A DNA stretch of 64,000 nt from Flavobacteriales bacterium. GTDB taxonomy: Bacteria > Bacteroidota > Bacteroidia > Flavobacteriales_F > PHOS-HE28. Position numbers and translations under genes: made by a program. Each line of letters begins with the position of its first letter. Position 1 is the first letter of the stretch. The notes beneath the pieces were generated by a model that saw only the letters and a list, made by a program, of their open reading frames with translations, was not told where the DNA came from and did no database searches. Where the stretch lies: contig JACJZI010000005.1 of assembly GCA_020635655.1 (NCBI GenBank), positions 62,001 through 126,000 of the forward strand, given 5' to 3'. Of this stretch, positions 44,029 through 52,918 are shown in pieces.

Positions 44029-44805
44029 CTACACGCTCTGCTCCTCCAAGGCCTTTGCTATTGTCTCCTTGTAGCTGCGGCCGCTCACGATGCGTTCGCC
44101 GTTCGCCATGGTGAAGATGAACTCGTTGTTGCCGCTGTAGCGCGTGTTGCGCACGTGCGCCTGGTTCACGATGTAGCTGCGATGGATGCGCAGGAAGCGC
44201 GATGGGTCCAGCTCGGACTCCACGGCGTTCATGGTCATGCGGTAGAGGTGGTGCTTCTCCTTCTGCTGCAGGCAGAGGTAGTTCCCCTCCGCCCGGAGAT
44301 AGACGATGTCGTCCACATGCACCTTGTGCTCCCTCCCCTTGTCGCGGATGGTGAACACCTCCGTGTATTCACTTTGCGCTTGCATGTGTTCCCGGAACAG
44401 GCCCATCAGCTTGTCGGTGAGCTTGCTGTTCACGTTCATCTCCATGAACTTCTTGGCCTTGCCGAGAGAGGAGAAGAACCGTTCGTCGTCGTAGGGCTTC
44501 AACAGATAGTCCACGGCGTTCACGTCGAAGGCCTTCAGGGCGTACTGGTCATGGGCTGTGACGAACACGATGAAGGGCATGCGCTCGCGGGGGATGCGCT
44601 GCACCACTTCGAAGCCGTTCATGTGCGGCATCTGCACGTCGAGGAACAGCAGGTCGGGCCGATGCTTGGTGACGGCCTCGACGGCTTCCTGGCCATTGCG
44701 GCACTCCCCGACGAGCTCGATCTCGGGGTCCTGGTCCAGCAGACGTGCGATACGACCGCGGGCAATGGGCTCGTCATCGACGATGATCGTGCGGATCTGT
44801 TTCAT
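44029..44805 (-). CDS. LytTR-type response regulator
   Basis: Protein of 258 residues. The start MKQIRTIIVDDEP was chosen because the 28 upstream codons overlap the kinase frame. Receiver domain with D10-D11 and phospho-acceptor D56 (LLFLDVQMP), then Lys in LKPYDDE. The LytTR DNA-binding domain (about 150-250) has EYTEVFTIRDKGREHKVHVDDIVYLRAEGNYLCL and LRIHRSYIVNQAHV. The start lies 32 bp inside the histidine kinase gene, so translation is coupled. LytTR regulators bind paired direct repeats; no such site is recognised nearby. Confidence 0.92.
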   Translation of the reverse strand: MKQIRTIIVDDEPIARGRIARLLDQDPEIELVGECRNGQEAVEAVTKHRPDLLFLDVQMPHMNGFEVVQRIPRERMPFIVFVTAHDQYALKAFDVNAVDYLLKPYDDERFFSSLGKAKKFMEMNVNSKLTDKLMGLFREHMQAQSEYTEVFTIRDKGREHKVHVDDIVYLRAEGNYLCLQQKEKHHLYRMTMNAVESELDPSRFLRIHRSYIVNQAHVRNTRYSGNNEFIFTMANGERIVSGRSYKETIAKALEEQSV

Positions 44806-45946
44806 GACCGTTGTCTTTGGATCGATAGGGGAGGGTGAGGTCGACGATGAACCCTTGGCCACCCGGGGAGGCGACCTCCATGGCCGCATCCGGGCCGTAG
44901 ATCAGGCGCAGGCGTTCCCGCACGTTGCGCAGGCCGATCCCGGTGCCGTTCACGGCCTTCTGGATGTCCGCGCAACCTCGTCCGTTGTCGCGCACGCGCA
45001 GGTGCAGGTGACCGTTGTTCCGGTGCGCCTCCACGGCGATGTCCACGGCACTGCTGGTGCTGCCCGGGCCGTGCTTGATCGCGTTCTCCACCAGGGGTTG
45101 CAGCATCATGCTCGGCACCATGGCCTGGGAACAATCCTCCGGGATGGCATAGGTCACCTGCAGCCTGTCGTGGAACCGGACCGCTTCGATGCCGAGGTAG
45201 TTCCCGATCAGGTCGATCTCGCGTTGCAACGGAACACGGTCGCGCTGTTCCTTGTCCAGGGTGATCCGAAGCAACTGCCCCAAGCGCGCGAGCACCCTGC
45301 GCGCGTCGTTCACGTTCTCATCCATCAGGGCACTGACCGTGTTGAGCGTATTGAAAAGGAAGTGGGGTTGCAGTTGCTTCTTGAGCGCATTCAGTTGTGA
45401 CCGTTGCAGATCGTTGCGCAGGGCCATCAGCTGGGTCTGCTTTTCGCGCATCATCCGGGCGTTGTCCAAGGCGATCAGCACGATCATCAGGGTCCAGTAC
45501 TCCATGAACCGCGACAGGATGGCGGGAGGCAGGGCATGGACCGCCCAATTGATGTATTCCGCTTCGAGCTTGAAGTCGCCGATCCGATACAGGATGGCAT
45601 AGTAGATCGCGCTGGTCGTGGCCTCATGCACCGAGGCGATCGCCAGGCTGAGGCCCAGATGAACGGCGATCGTGCGCCATAGGGGGCGTTCGTTCAGGGG
45701 CCACCGGATCAGGATGCTGTAGACCAGAGGAGCCAACAGCGCCCAGAACAGGAAGTTGAGATAGGGCACGGGGGCCTCCCGCCACCAGTTGAACTCGCCC
45801 ATTGCCTTGAGCTCGGCGTACACGTAATGGTGCATGTAGGCCTGAAGCAGGAACAGGCTCGCCATGACCAATGCGCTGATGAGGATGATCCGGTAGCGGA
45901 TCGGGGTGCGGTCGAAGTACCTCATGCGTCCTGCCTGTTCTTTCAT
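44774..45946 (-). CDS. LytS-type sensor histidine kinase
   Basis: Protein of 390 residues. Four transmembrane helices (about 20-140: RIILISALVMASLFLLQAY and LNFLFWALLAPLVYSIL, among others) replace a sensor domain. The His_kinase domain has the phospho-acceptor His in QLQPHFLFNTLN, then VPSMMLQPLVENAIKHG (N box) and DNGRG, GTGIGLRNVRERL (G box). Overlaps the response regulator start by 32 bp. A short hairpin lies upstream of the ATG. Signal and regulon are unknown. Confidence 0.92.
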   Translation of the reverse strand: MKEQAGRMRYFDRTPIRYRIILISALVMASLFLLQAYMHHYVYAELKAMGEFNWWREAPVPYLNFLFWALLAPLVYSILIRWPLNERPLWRTIAVHLGLSLAIASVHEATTSAIYYAILYRIGDFKLEAEYINWAVHALPPAILSRFMEYWTLMIVLIALDNARMMREKQTQLMALRNDLQRSQLNALKKQLQPHFLFNTLNTVSALMDENVNDARRVLARLGQLLRITLDKEQRDRVPLQREIDLIGNYLGIEAVRFHDRLQVTYAIPEDCSQAMVPSMMLQPLVENAIKHGPGSTSSAVDIAVEAHRNNGHLHLRVRDNGRGCADIQKAVNGTGIGLRNVRERLRLIYGPDAAMEVASPGGQGFIVDLTLPYRSKDNGHETDPHDHRR

Positions 45947-45950
45947 GGAA

Positions 45951-45973
45951 CAGCCCCGTACGCAACGGGGCTG
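45951..45973 (-). promoter_or_regulatory. Hairpin just upstream of the sensor kinase start
   Basis: A 9-bp stem CAGCCCCGT/ACGGGGCTG with a 5-base loop, 4 nt upstream of the kinase ATG. No T-run follows on either strand, so it could hide the ribosome-binding region rather than terminate. Confidence 0.45.
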
Positions 45974-46147
45974 CCCAGGCCGATCGACGTTGTTGCGCTA
46001 TGTAACCTTAGGTGGTCTGGAAATGAAGGTCCGATCGACCGAAGGCCAAGCTATCCTCTTGGGGCCTGCCCCTGCAAATGGAACGTGATGAACGGCTGCC
46101 CGTGGGACGGAACGGTCGGAACAGGGAGGCATGTGGCGGGAAGGACA

Positions 46148-46171
46148 AAGGCCCGCCGATCGGCGGGCCTT
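46148..46171 (-). terminator. Palindromic hairpin after the 263-residue lipoprotein gene
   Basis: An 11-bp stem AAGGCCCGCCG/CGGCGGGCCTT, 21 nt after the lipoprotein stop on the minus strand, followed by TTGTCCTT. The T-run is poor, so termination may be partial. Confidence 0.6.
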
Positions 46172-46192
46172 CGCTGAAATGGTCCCCCGGGT

Positions 46193-46984
46193 TCAGCCGA
46201 AGTAATAGGTCGTTCCGTTCACGGTGACGGACACCGACGCATCGCATGACCCGCTGCCGAAATCGACATAGCGGGTGGGTAGTCCGGAGGGCGTGATCTC
46301 CAATTTCCCGCTGACGATGTACGGGCAGCCGATCTCGATGCGCAGGGCGGTGGTGATCTGCAACGTATAGGCCAGTCCATGGCGGTTCACGCCGTTCCCT
46401 GAACCGGTGATCAGGTAGACGTCGTCCCAGGGCGTCGCGGTATCCTCGCCGGCGATCCAGGTGCGCGTGCGCGTGGCGTGGTGCTCCGCCGTCCAACTTC
46501 CGTCCGGTGCGGTGACGGTGCCGTCCACCTGCACGGTGAAGTAGATGTCCCCATCGCTGTTCGGCCCCATGTTCGTCACCGTCTTCGTTCCCTGGATGAA
46601 ATAGTCGTTCACATGGTAGTCGATCGGGGTGATGGTGATCTCCGTACCCACGGCGCGATATGGTCCGGTGAACGTCACGAGCAGGGCGCCCCGGCGCTGT
46701 CGGCCATCGGAACCGGTACAGTTCACCGTCCCGAAGTCGATGTACAGGGTATGCGGCATGACCGTGGTGTCGATGGCGATCGAATCGATGCAACCGTCCA
46801 GAGCGTCACGCAGGCCATTGTCACTGGCGGCCAGGTCCGCCTGTTTGAGCGCGTCGTTGAAGAAGTTCTCGGCCAGGTTGTCATCCACCGCGCTGGTATA
46901 GTCGCGATCGACCGCGTCGTGCTCCTTCCTGCAGGCAATGATGGTCAGGAGGGCGGTGGCCAAAAAAAGGGTCTTGCGCATCAT
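46193..46984 (-). CDS. Lipoprotein of unknown function
   Basis: Protein of 263 residues. The lipobox in LLTIIACRKEH (Cys18) marks a lipoprotein. The mature protein is beta-rich and has two motifs of interest: IDFGTVNCTGSDGRQRRGALLVTFTG and VDFGSGSCDASVSVTVNGTTYYFG, which look like two copies of one unit (xDFGxxxC followed by a strand). I do not recognise a family. It starts 20 nt after the folA stop and is probably the last gene of the ClC-thyA-folA transcript. Cellular location is likely the periplasmic or outer-surface leaflet. Confidence 0.72.
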   Translation of the reverse strand: MMRKTLFLATALLTIIACRKEHDAVDRDYTSAVDDNLAENFFNDALKQADLAASDNGLRDALDGCIDSIAIDTTVMPHTLYIDFGTVNCTGSDGRQRRGALLVTFTGPYRAVGTEITITPIDYHVNDYFIQGTKTVTNMGPNSDGDIYFTVQVDGTVTAPDGSWTAEHHATRTRTWIAGEDTATPWDDVYLITGSGNGVNRHGLAYTLQITTALRIEIGCPYIVSGKLEITPSGLPTRYVDFGSGSCDASVSVTVNGTTYYFG

Positions 46985-47004
46985 CCTTGTCGGGTTTGGT
47001 GTGA

Positions 47005-47544
47005 TTAGGACGTCACCCAGGTGTCCGGGTTTGATCCCTTGATACGCTCATAACGGTGGAATGTGAAGGAATATGCGTGGCGATCATCCGCAGGGTGGAC
47101 CTCGCTCCAGGCATCCTCCCACGCATCCTCTTGGATATCAGGGAAATACACATCCCCGTCCACCTCACCATGCACGATGGTCAGGTAGATCCGGTCCACG
47201 ACACCCAATCGGGACGCTTCGGCATAGATCTGCCCGCCGCCGATGATGAACGCCTCGGTCTCTCCAGTGTCTCGCGCCAACTGAAGGGCTTCCTCCAGGG
47301 AATGGACCACGAGCGCTCCCGGGGCCTGGTAGGCGCGCTCCCGGGTCACCACCACGTTCGTTCGTCCAGCCAGGGGTCGGAACCGGTCGGGAATGCTCTC
47401 GTAGTTCCTTCTGCCGGTGATCACATGGTGGCCCGTGGTCATGCGTTGAAAGAACTTCATATCGTCCGGCAGGCGCCATGGCAGGTCGCCGTCCACGCCG
47501 ATCACGCCGTTCTCGGCCATCGCCGCGATCACGCTCACGATCAT
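47005..47544 (-). CDS. folA: Dihydrofolate reductase
   Basis: FolA reduces dihydrofolate to tetrahydrofolate with NADPH. Protein of 179 residues. Signatures: VSVIAAMAENGVIGVDGDLPWRLPDDMKFF (active-site Asp in PDDMKFF), GHHVITGRRNYESIP and FIIGGGQIYAEA. Its ATG overlaps the thyA stop (ATGA). The pairing with thymidylate synthase is functional, since ThyA produces dihydrofolate that FolA recycles. The C-terminal tail is about 15 residues longer than E. coli FolA. Confidence 0.96.
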   Translation of the reverse strand: MIVSVIAAMAENGVIGVDGDLPWRLPDDMKFFQRMTTGHHVITGRRNYESIPDRFRPLAGRTNVVVTRERAYQAPGALVVHSLEEALQLARDTGETEAFIIGGGQIYAEASRLGVVDRIYLTIVHGEVDGDVYFPDIQEDAWEDAWSEVHPADDRHAYSFTFHRYERIKGSNPDTWVTS

Positions 47545-48335
47545 ACGCTCACGGTGGCTTTGATGTGCGGATGCGGGTCGTAGTCCTCAAGCGTGAAGTG
47601 CTCGAAGCGGAATTGGAAGATGTCCTTCACCGCGGGGTCGATGCGCATCCGGGGCAGGGGGCGTGGCTCGCGGGTGAGCTGCAGCTTCGCTTGTTCCAAA
47701 TGGTCCACGTACAGATGCACATCGCCGAACGTGTGCACGAACTCGCCCGGCCCCAGGTCGCACACTTGGGCCATCATGAGCGTGAGCAGGGCGTAGCTGG
47801 CGATGTTGAACGGCACGCCGAGGAAGGTGTCCGCACTGCGTTGATAGAGCTGGCAGCTCAGTTTGCCTTCGGCCACATGGAATTGGAACATGGTATGGCA
47901 CGGCGGCAGCGCCATGCGGTCCACGTCGGCGGGGTTCCAGGCCGTGACGATGTGCCGACGGCTGTCGGGGTTGCGTTCGATCTGCTCCACCACGTTGGCG
48001 ATCTGGTCGATCACGCGGCCGTCCGGCGCGTGCCAGCTGCGCCACTGGTAACCGTACACGGGGCCCAGGTCGCCGTTGGCGTCGGCCCAATCGTCCCAGA
48101 TACGGACGCCGTTCTCCTTCAAGTACCGGATGTTCGTATCGCCACTGAGGAACCAGAGCAGTTCGTGGATGATGCTCTTGACATGGAGCTTCTTGGTGGT
48201 GAGCAACGGAAAGCCCTGGGCGAGGTCGAACCGCATCTGGTGGCCGAAGCAGCTGAGCGTGCCCGTGCCTGTGCGGTCCTGCTTCGGGACGCCATGGTCC
48301 AGGATGTGCTGCAGCAGATCGAGATAGGCTTTCAT
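47541..48335 (-). CDS. thyA: Thymidylate synthase
   Basis: ThyA methylates dUMP to dTMP with methylene-tetrahydrofolate. Protein of 264 residues, the standard length. The start MKAYLDLLQHILDHGVPKQDRTGTGTLS is canonical. Nucleophile Cys in LPPCHTMFQF, plus RRHIVTAWNP and the C-terminal HPHIKATVSV (a terminal Val, as in E. coli enzyme). The open frame continues upstream to 49415 only as a shadow of the ClC gene. The start overlaps the ClC stop by 4 bp, and its own stop overlaps folA. Confidence 0.97.
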   Translation of the reverse strand: MKAYLDLLQHILDHGVPKQDRTGTGTLSCFGHQMRFDLAQGFPLLTTKKLHVKSIIHELLWFLSGDTNIRYLKENGVRIWDDWADANGDLGPVYGYQWRSWHAPDGRVIDQIANVVEQIERNPDSRRHIVTAWNPADVDRMALPPCHTMFQFHVAEGKLSCQLYQRSADTFLGVPFNIASYALLTLMMAQVCDLGPGEFVHTFGDVHLYVDHLEQAKLQLTREPRPLPRMRIDPAVKDIFQFRFEHFTLEDYDPHPHIKATVSV

Positions 48336-49786
48336 GGGGTCGGGTCGTCCGGAACGTTCGTGTTGCCAGTGGAAGAAGGAGAGGTACGCGCCGCATTGCT
48401 GGACCCGCGGGCGTCCTCCGAGCGCAGATTGTGGAGCAGGCGCTCCTTCATGTGCTCGTAGTAGCTCTTGCGATCGAAAGCGAACGCGGCCACATATCCG
48501 AAACTGGCCGCGTACATCAATTGAAAGATGGCGGAGTGGCGATCGGTCATTTCCAGGACCAGGATCGCGGATGTGAACGGGGATCGCGTCACCCCGGTCA
48601 GGAAGGCCACCATGCCGGCGAGCACCATCACGTTGAACTCGCCCCGGCTGGGATCGAAGAACTGCGCTATGAACCCGCCGACCGTGGCGCCGGCGGTCAG
48701 GGCCGGAGCGAAGATGCCTCCTGCGCCCCCGGCGCTGAAGGACACCAAAGGGGAAAGGAACCGCATGAGCACATCGGTCGCGGAGGAATGCATCTCCGGG
48801 TCGAACAGGTAGGATTCGAGGAGCGACTTGCCGGATCCCAGGACCCGGGTCCCGGTGAGCAGGAACAGAACGGAGAACGCGAGCGCGGCGGCGAGCACGT
48901 ACATCACCTGCCCACGGTCGGAAGCCAGTGATCGTTTGAACTTGTCCAACACGAGCAGACCGCGGCAGAAAAGGGCACCTCCGGCACCGGCCAGCACGCC
49001 GATCAGGAGGACCTTGTACATGAAGGAGAACCCGACGGGTTCCAGCTTCGGATACCCCAGGTACAGGTAGGGCCCGAGAAGCCATTGGGCCGTCATCCCG
49101 GCGATGATCACCGCCGTGAGCACGGCCGTGCGGAATTGCGCGATGTGGGTGCGCGTCAATTCTTCCACGGCGAAGACGATCCCACCGAGCGGTGTGTTGA
49201 ACGCGGCGCTGAGACCTGCTGCACCACCGGTGATCAACATGACCCGGCGGCTCACCTTGGGCCAGAAGGGAGGCAGCACCTTGTGCACGGTCCGGTAGAC
49301 GCTGCCGGCGATCTGGATGGTGGGTCCCTCGCGGCCAACGGCACCGCCGCCCAAGACCATCGCCAGACTGCTGGCCATCTTCACCAGGATGATCCGCAGG
49401 TTGAGGAATTTCCAACTGCGGTCGCCGGTCCGGTCATTGGCCACCTCGATGGCCGCGGTGAGCTGGGGGATCCCGCTGCCCGCGGCCATGGGCGAGAACC
49501 GACGCACCAGCCACCAGGAAAGCAGGAACCCGAACGGGGCGCTGGCCAGTACGAGATAGGGATGAAGCCCGAGGATCCACAGGTTCAGTTCCTCGATCAG
49601 ATGGAACAACTGGGCGAACCCCACGGCGATCAATGAGGTGAGGACGGCCGCCACCTGGTAGGGCAGGGAGAGCAGGAAAAGGTCCTTGGCGCGACTGCTC
49701 TTGACCCGTTCCCGCCAGCGTTCGAGCCAGGCGGAGATGCGGACCTGCACGTCCTCGTACCAGGCCTCCTGCTTCTTTTCGTTCAT
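48332..49786 (-). CDS. ClC-type chloride channel/H+ antiporter
   Basis: Inner-membrane protein of 484 residues with about 16 helices. ClC signatures: GSGIPQL (about 120), GREGPTIQ (gating Glu present), and GGIFAPAL. Both Glu residues after the internal proton-path position are kept in FAVEELTR. Presence of both the gating and the inner Glu suggests a Cl-/H+ exchanger rather than a pure channel. Start MNEKKQEAWYED, 14 nt after a promoter element. The stop overlaps thyA by ATGA, giving a ClC-thyA-folA operon. Confidence 0.9.
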   Translation of the reverse strand: MNEKKQEAWYEDVQVRISAWLERWRERVKSSRAKDLFLLSLPYQVAAVLTSLIAVGFAQLFHLIEELNLWILGLHPYLVLASAPFGFLLSWWLVRRFSPMAAGSGIPQLTAAIEVANDRTGDRSWKFLNLRIILVKMASSLAMVLGGGAVGREGPTIQIAGSVYRTVHKVLPPFWPKVSRRVMLITGGAAGLSAAFNTPLGGIVFAVEELTRTHIAQFRTAVLTAVIIAGMTAQWLLGPYLYLGYPKLEPVGFSFMYKVLLIGVLAGAGGALFCRGLLVLDKFKRSLASDRGQVMYVLAAALAFSVLFLLTGTRVLGSGKSLLESYLFDPEMHSSATDVLMRFLSPLVSFSAGGAGGIFAPALTAGATVGGFIAQFFDPSRGEFNVMVLAGMVAFLTGVTRSPFTSAILVLEMTDRHSAIFQLMYAASFGYVAAFAFDRKSYYEHMKERLLHNLRSEDARGSSNAARTSPSSTGNTNVPDDPTP

Positions 49787-49800
49787 CGGGGGAGTGGCCT

Positions 49801-49808
49801 CAAAACTA
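49801..49808 (-). promoter_or_regulatory. -7 element TAGTTTTG for the ClC-thyA-folA operon
   Basis: A perfect TAnnTTTG match on the minus strand, 14 nt before the ATG at 49786. It supports the inner ClC start. Confidence 0.65.
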
Positions 49809-49883
49809 CCCGGTCGAACCCGTGGAAGGGCCGGTGATCGGCCAAAGTTCTCCACCTCGGGTCGCCATTCCCAGGGGATCGCA

Positions 49884-51263
49884 TCACACCAGCATGCCCA
49901 CGATGGCGGCGGTGAACAGGCAGGCCATGGTGCCTCCGATCAATGCGCGCAGTCCGAGCTGGCTCAGCACGCCCCGCTTCTCGGGCGCCAGGGCCCCAAT
50001 GCCGCCGATCTGGATGCCGATGCTGGCGAAGTTGGCGAAGCCACAAAGAATGTAGGTGGCCATGATGATGCTGCGTTCACTGGCGAACGCACCGGCCGTC
50101 TTCATGTGACCGAGGGTGACGTAGGCGTAGAATTCGTTCAGGATGGTCTTCTCTCCGAGCAGTTGTCCCACCTGGGTGATATCCGCGGCAGGCACGCCGA
50201 GAAGCCAGGCCAGCGGAGCACAGATGTAGCCCAGGAGGAATTGGAAGCTCAATTCCTTGTAGCCGGTGTGCCCGGCGATCACCCCGTTCAGATGGGTCCA
50301 ATCACCCACCTTGAAAAGGATGTAGTTGCCGAAATAGATCAGCGCGGTGAAGACGAGCAACATGGCCCCGACGTTCACGGCGAGCTTGATGCCATCGGTG
50401 GTGCCGTTGGCCACGGCCTCCAGCACGTTGCTGCCGATGCGTTCCTTGCTGATCTCCACATGTTCCTGGTATTTCTCCCTCTCGGGCAGCAGCATCTTGG
50501 CGGCCACCACTGCGGCGGGGGCGCTCATGAGGGAGGCGGTGAGCAGGTGCTTGGCGAAGAGGATCTTCTGGACCGGGTCGGTCCCGCCCAGGAAATTGAT
50601 GTAGCTCGCCAGCACACCACCGGCGATCGTGGCCATGCCGCCCACCATCACGCACAGCAGTTCGCTGCGGGTCATGGTGTTCAGATAGGGCCGGATCAGC
50701 AGCGGGCTCTCGGTCTGGCCCAGGAAGATGTTGCCCGCCGCGCTGAGACTTTCCGCTCCGCTGATGCGCAGCGTACGCTTCATCAGCCAGGCGAAGGCCT
50801 GTACGAACTTCTGCAGCACGCCCAGATAGTAGAACAGGCTCATCAGCGCGCTGAAGTAGATGATGGTGGGCAGCACGCGGAAGGCGAAATTCAGCAGGGC
50901 ATTGTCGGTCTTGCCGTTGGTGAAACTGCTGAACAGGAACTCGCTGCCCCGATCGGCGAAGGAGATCACCTTGACGAAGGCGGCGCTGAGCCATTCGAAT
51001 ACCGTGGCCGCACCGGGGACCTTCAGGACCAGGACCGCGAGGGTGAACTGGAACAGGAGGCCCTTCCACACCAGGTGCCAGGGGATGTGGCGGCGGTCCG
51101 CGCTGAAAAGCCAACACAGGCCCACTACGGTGGCCAGTCCCAGGAGCCCGCGCATCACACCGGTCACGGACATTCCCTCCACAGGAGCAGGGCCGGCCTG
51201 GGCAAGCACCGGGAGCGGCAGGAGCAGAAGCAGCAGCAGGACCGCCCGGTGGAGGTTGCGCAT
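49884..51263 (-). CDS. NupC/CNT family nucleoside transporter
   Basis: Concentrative nucleoside permease of the inner membrane, 459 residues. It has an N-terminal signal-like helix (HRAVLLLLLLLPLPVLAQ), then the CNT core with NIFLGQTESPLLIRPYL and ATIAGGVLASYINFLGG, both typical of the substrate-binding repeats, and ILCGFANFASIGIQIGGIGALAPEKR near the end. Coupling ion (H+ or Na+) is not evident. Starts 4 nt after the bifunctional nuclease stop, so both are on one transcript. Nucleoside uptake fits with the deoxynucleoside kinase found at 58.8 kb. Confidence 0.93.
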   Translation of the reverse strand: MRNLHRAVLLLLLLLPLPVLAQAGPAPVEGMSVTGVMRGLLGLATVVGLCWLFSADRRHIPWHLVWKGLLFQFTLAVLVLKVPGAATVFEWLSAAFVKVISFADRGSEFLFSSFTNGKTDNALLNFAFRVLPTIIYFSALMSLFYYLGVLQKFVQAFAWLMKRTLRISGAESLSAAGNIFLGQTESPLLIRPYLNTMTRSELLCVMVGGMATIAGGVLASYINFLGGTDPVQKILFAKHLLTASLMSAPAAVVAAKMLLPEREKYQEHVEISKERIGSNVLEAVANGTTDGIKLAVNVGAMLLVFTALIYFGNYILFKVGDWTHLNGVIAGHTGYKELSFQFLLGYICAPLAWLLGVPAADITQVGQLLGEKTILNEFYAYVTLGHMKTAGAFASERSIIMATYILCGFANFASIGIQIGGIGALAPEKRGVLSQLGLRALIGGTMACLFTAAIVGMLV

Positions 51264-51267
51264 GGGG

Positions 51268-51849
51268 TCAGTTGGTCTGTTTCCGACGCTTTATCTCATC
51301 CCGGATCTGGGAAGCACGCTCGTAGTCCTCACTGGCAAGCGCTTCATCCAGTTCCGCTTGCAGTTCGTCGATGGAACTGGTGGTCAAGGACTTTTGGATG
51401 GGTTCCTTCTCGGCACCGGCCTCGGCCTGTTCCTCGCCCTCCTCGACCTTCAGTCCGGCGGCGCCCATGATGAATTCATAGGTGTAGATGGGGCACTCGA
51501 ACCGCAGTGCCAACGCGATGGCATCGCTGGACCGGGCATCGATCTCCGCTTCGTTCCCGTCCTGGTCCAGCACGAGCTTCGCGTGGAAGATGCCCTCGAC
51601 CAGGTCATTGATGATCACCTCCTTCAACTGGATGTCCAGGGTATCGCAGAGGGTCTTGAACAGGTCGTGCGTCAGGGGGCGTGCCGGTTTGATGTGCTCC
51701 ACCTGGATGGCGATGGCCTGTGCCTCCACGCCCCCGATGATGATCGGCAGCCGGCGATCGCCTTTGGCCTCGCTGAGGATCAGGGCGTACGCCCCCGCGT
51801 GGGTATGGCTGTACGTGATCCGGAGGAACTTCAGCTCGACCTTCTCCAT
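51268..51849 (-). CDS. Bifunctional nuclease (DUF151) family protein with UVR domain
   Basis: Protein of 193 residues. The DUF151/BFN domain spans 1-130 (LPIIIGGVEAQAIAIQVEHIKPARPLTHD and EIDARSSDAIALALRFECPIY). A linker rich in Glu/Ala follows and the C-terminal UVR motif (about 158-190: IDELQAELDEALASEDYERASQIRDEIKRR) is the helical hairpin that contacts UvrC/UvrB partners. BFN proteins were named for DNase/RNase activity in plants. Co-transcribed with the nucleoside transporter, possibly for nucleotide salvage. The role in bacteria is uncertain. Confidence 0.9.
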   Translation of the reverse strand: MEKVELKFLRITYSHTHAGAYALILSEAKGDRRLPIIIGGVEAQAIAIQVEHIKPARPLTHDLFKTLCDTLDIQLKEVIINDLVEGIFHAKLVLDQDGNEAEIDARSSDAIALALRFECPIYTYEFIMGAAGLKVEEGEEQAEAGAEKEPIQKSLTTSSIDELQAELDEALASEDYERASQIRDEIKRRKQTN

Positions 51850-51867
51850 CCCTTGCAGAAAGGGCCT

Positions 51868-51875
51868 CGAAGATA
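51868..51875 (-). promoter_or_regulatory. -7 element TATCTTCG for the bifunctional nuclease operon
   Basis: Minus-strand element 18 nt before the ATG at 51849, just downstream of the etfA stop. Confidence 0.55.
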
Positions 51876-51914
51876 CGGGAACAGGACGGACCCGGCCTTC
51901 GCGCCCCGGTCGGG

Positions 51915-52853
51915 TCAGTGTTCAGCGTTCAGTTTTTTCGCGGCCTCGATCAATTTCGGCAGCACTTCGAACGCGTCGCCCACGATGCCATAGTCCGCGG
52001 CCTTGAAGAAGGGTGCCTCGGGATCCTTGTTGATCACGGCGATCACTTTGCTCTGGTTGACGCCTGCCAGATGCTGGATCGCTCCGCTGATGCCGATGGC
52101 GATGTAGCAATTCGGGCGGATGGCGATCCCGGTCTGTCCCACATGCTCATGGTGCGGGCGCCAATGCATGTCGGCCACGGGGCGGCTGCATGCGGTCGCG
52201 GCACCCAGCAACCGGGCCAGTTCCTCGATCGGGCCCCAGTTCTCTGGTCCCTTCATTCCCCGCCCGGCGCTTACCACGATCTCGGCCTCCGGCAGAGGGA
52301 TGCCCTCTCCGGCCTTGCGGACCTCCTTCAGCGCGATGCGCGGTTCGCCCAGGTCGCCGCTGTACTCCTCAACGGTAGCGGTCCTTTCACCCTGTTCCGG
52401 CGCGATCGAATTGGGCATGAGGCTGATCACACGCACGGGGCTGGACACTTTCACCCATGAACGCGCCTTGCCGCTGAAGACGTTCCGCTTGATCAGATCT
52501 CCCTCGGGCAGGGCGATCGCGCCGGCCACATGACCTGCCTTCAGGCGGGCCGCCACACGTGGCGCCACCGATCTGCCGGTGGCGTCGTGCATGCAAACAA
52601 CGTTCTTGGCGTCCTGGTCCGAGGCCACGTCGACGACCAGTTTGGTCAACTGTTGGCCATCGACGGTATTCACGCCGCGCGCCACCACCACCTTGCCCGC
52701 TCCATAGGCGCCCAGGGCCTCAAGTCCGGTCGCATCGCCGAACGTGACGGCCGTGACCGGACCTCCGGATAGTTGGTGTGCGTAAGTCACGGCCTCCGTT
52801 GCCGCCTTGGGGATCTTCTTCCCACGCGTGTCGATGAATACGATCGTGCTCAT
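51915..52853 (-). CDS. etfA: Electron transfer flavoprotein, alpha subunit
   Basis: EtfA carries the FAD that passes electrons from acyl-CoA dehydrogenases to the quinone pool. Protein of 312 residues. The N-terminal domain begins STIVFIDTRGKKIPKA; the C-terminal FAD domain has VSAGRGMK, VGQTGIAIRPNCYIAIGISGAIQHLAG and INKDPEAPFFKAADYGIVGD. The start is 65 nt downstream of the etfB stop on the same strand, so both form an etfB-etfA operon. ETF-QO and dehydrogenases are not in the window. Confidence 0.95.
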   Translation of the reverse strand: MSTIVFIDTRGKKIPKAATEAVTYAHQLSGGPVTAVTFGDATGLEALGAYGAGKVVVARGVNTVDGQQLTKLVVDVASDQDAKNVVCMHDATGRSVAPRVAARLKAGHVAGAIALPEGDLIKRNVFSGKARSWVKVSSPVRVISLMPNSIAPEQGERTATVEEYSGDLGEPRIALKEVRKAGEGIPLPEAEIVVSAGRGMKGPENWGPIEELARLLGAATACSRPVADMHWRPHHEHVGQTGIAIRPNCYIAIGISGAIQHLAGVNQSKVIAVINKDPEAPFFKAADYGIVGDAFEVLPKLIEAAKKLNAEH

Positions 52854-52918
52854 GTTCTTGATCTCGTCAAATGACCCGGTGGGTCGACTTCACATGTGGT
52901 CCTGTCCGAATTCCGACC

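Noticed and set aside
45947..46192. Possible small gene in the gap before the sensor kinase
   Set aside because: The only open frames are Arg/Gly/Pro-rich, without signal or hydrophobic features; only hairpins are visible.
48336..49415. Extended N-terminal part of the thyA frame
   Set aside because: The extra 360 codons lie within the ClC gene in another frame and are Arg/Pro-rich; thyA has its canonical start at 48335.
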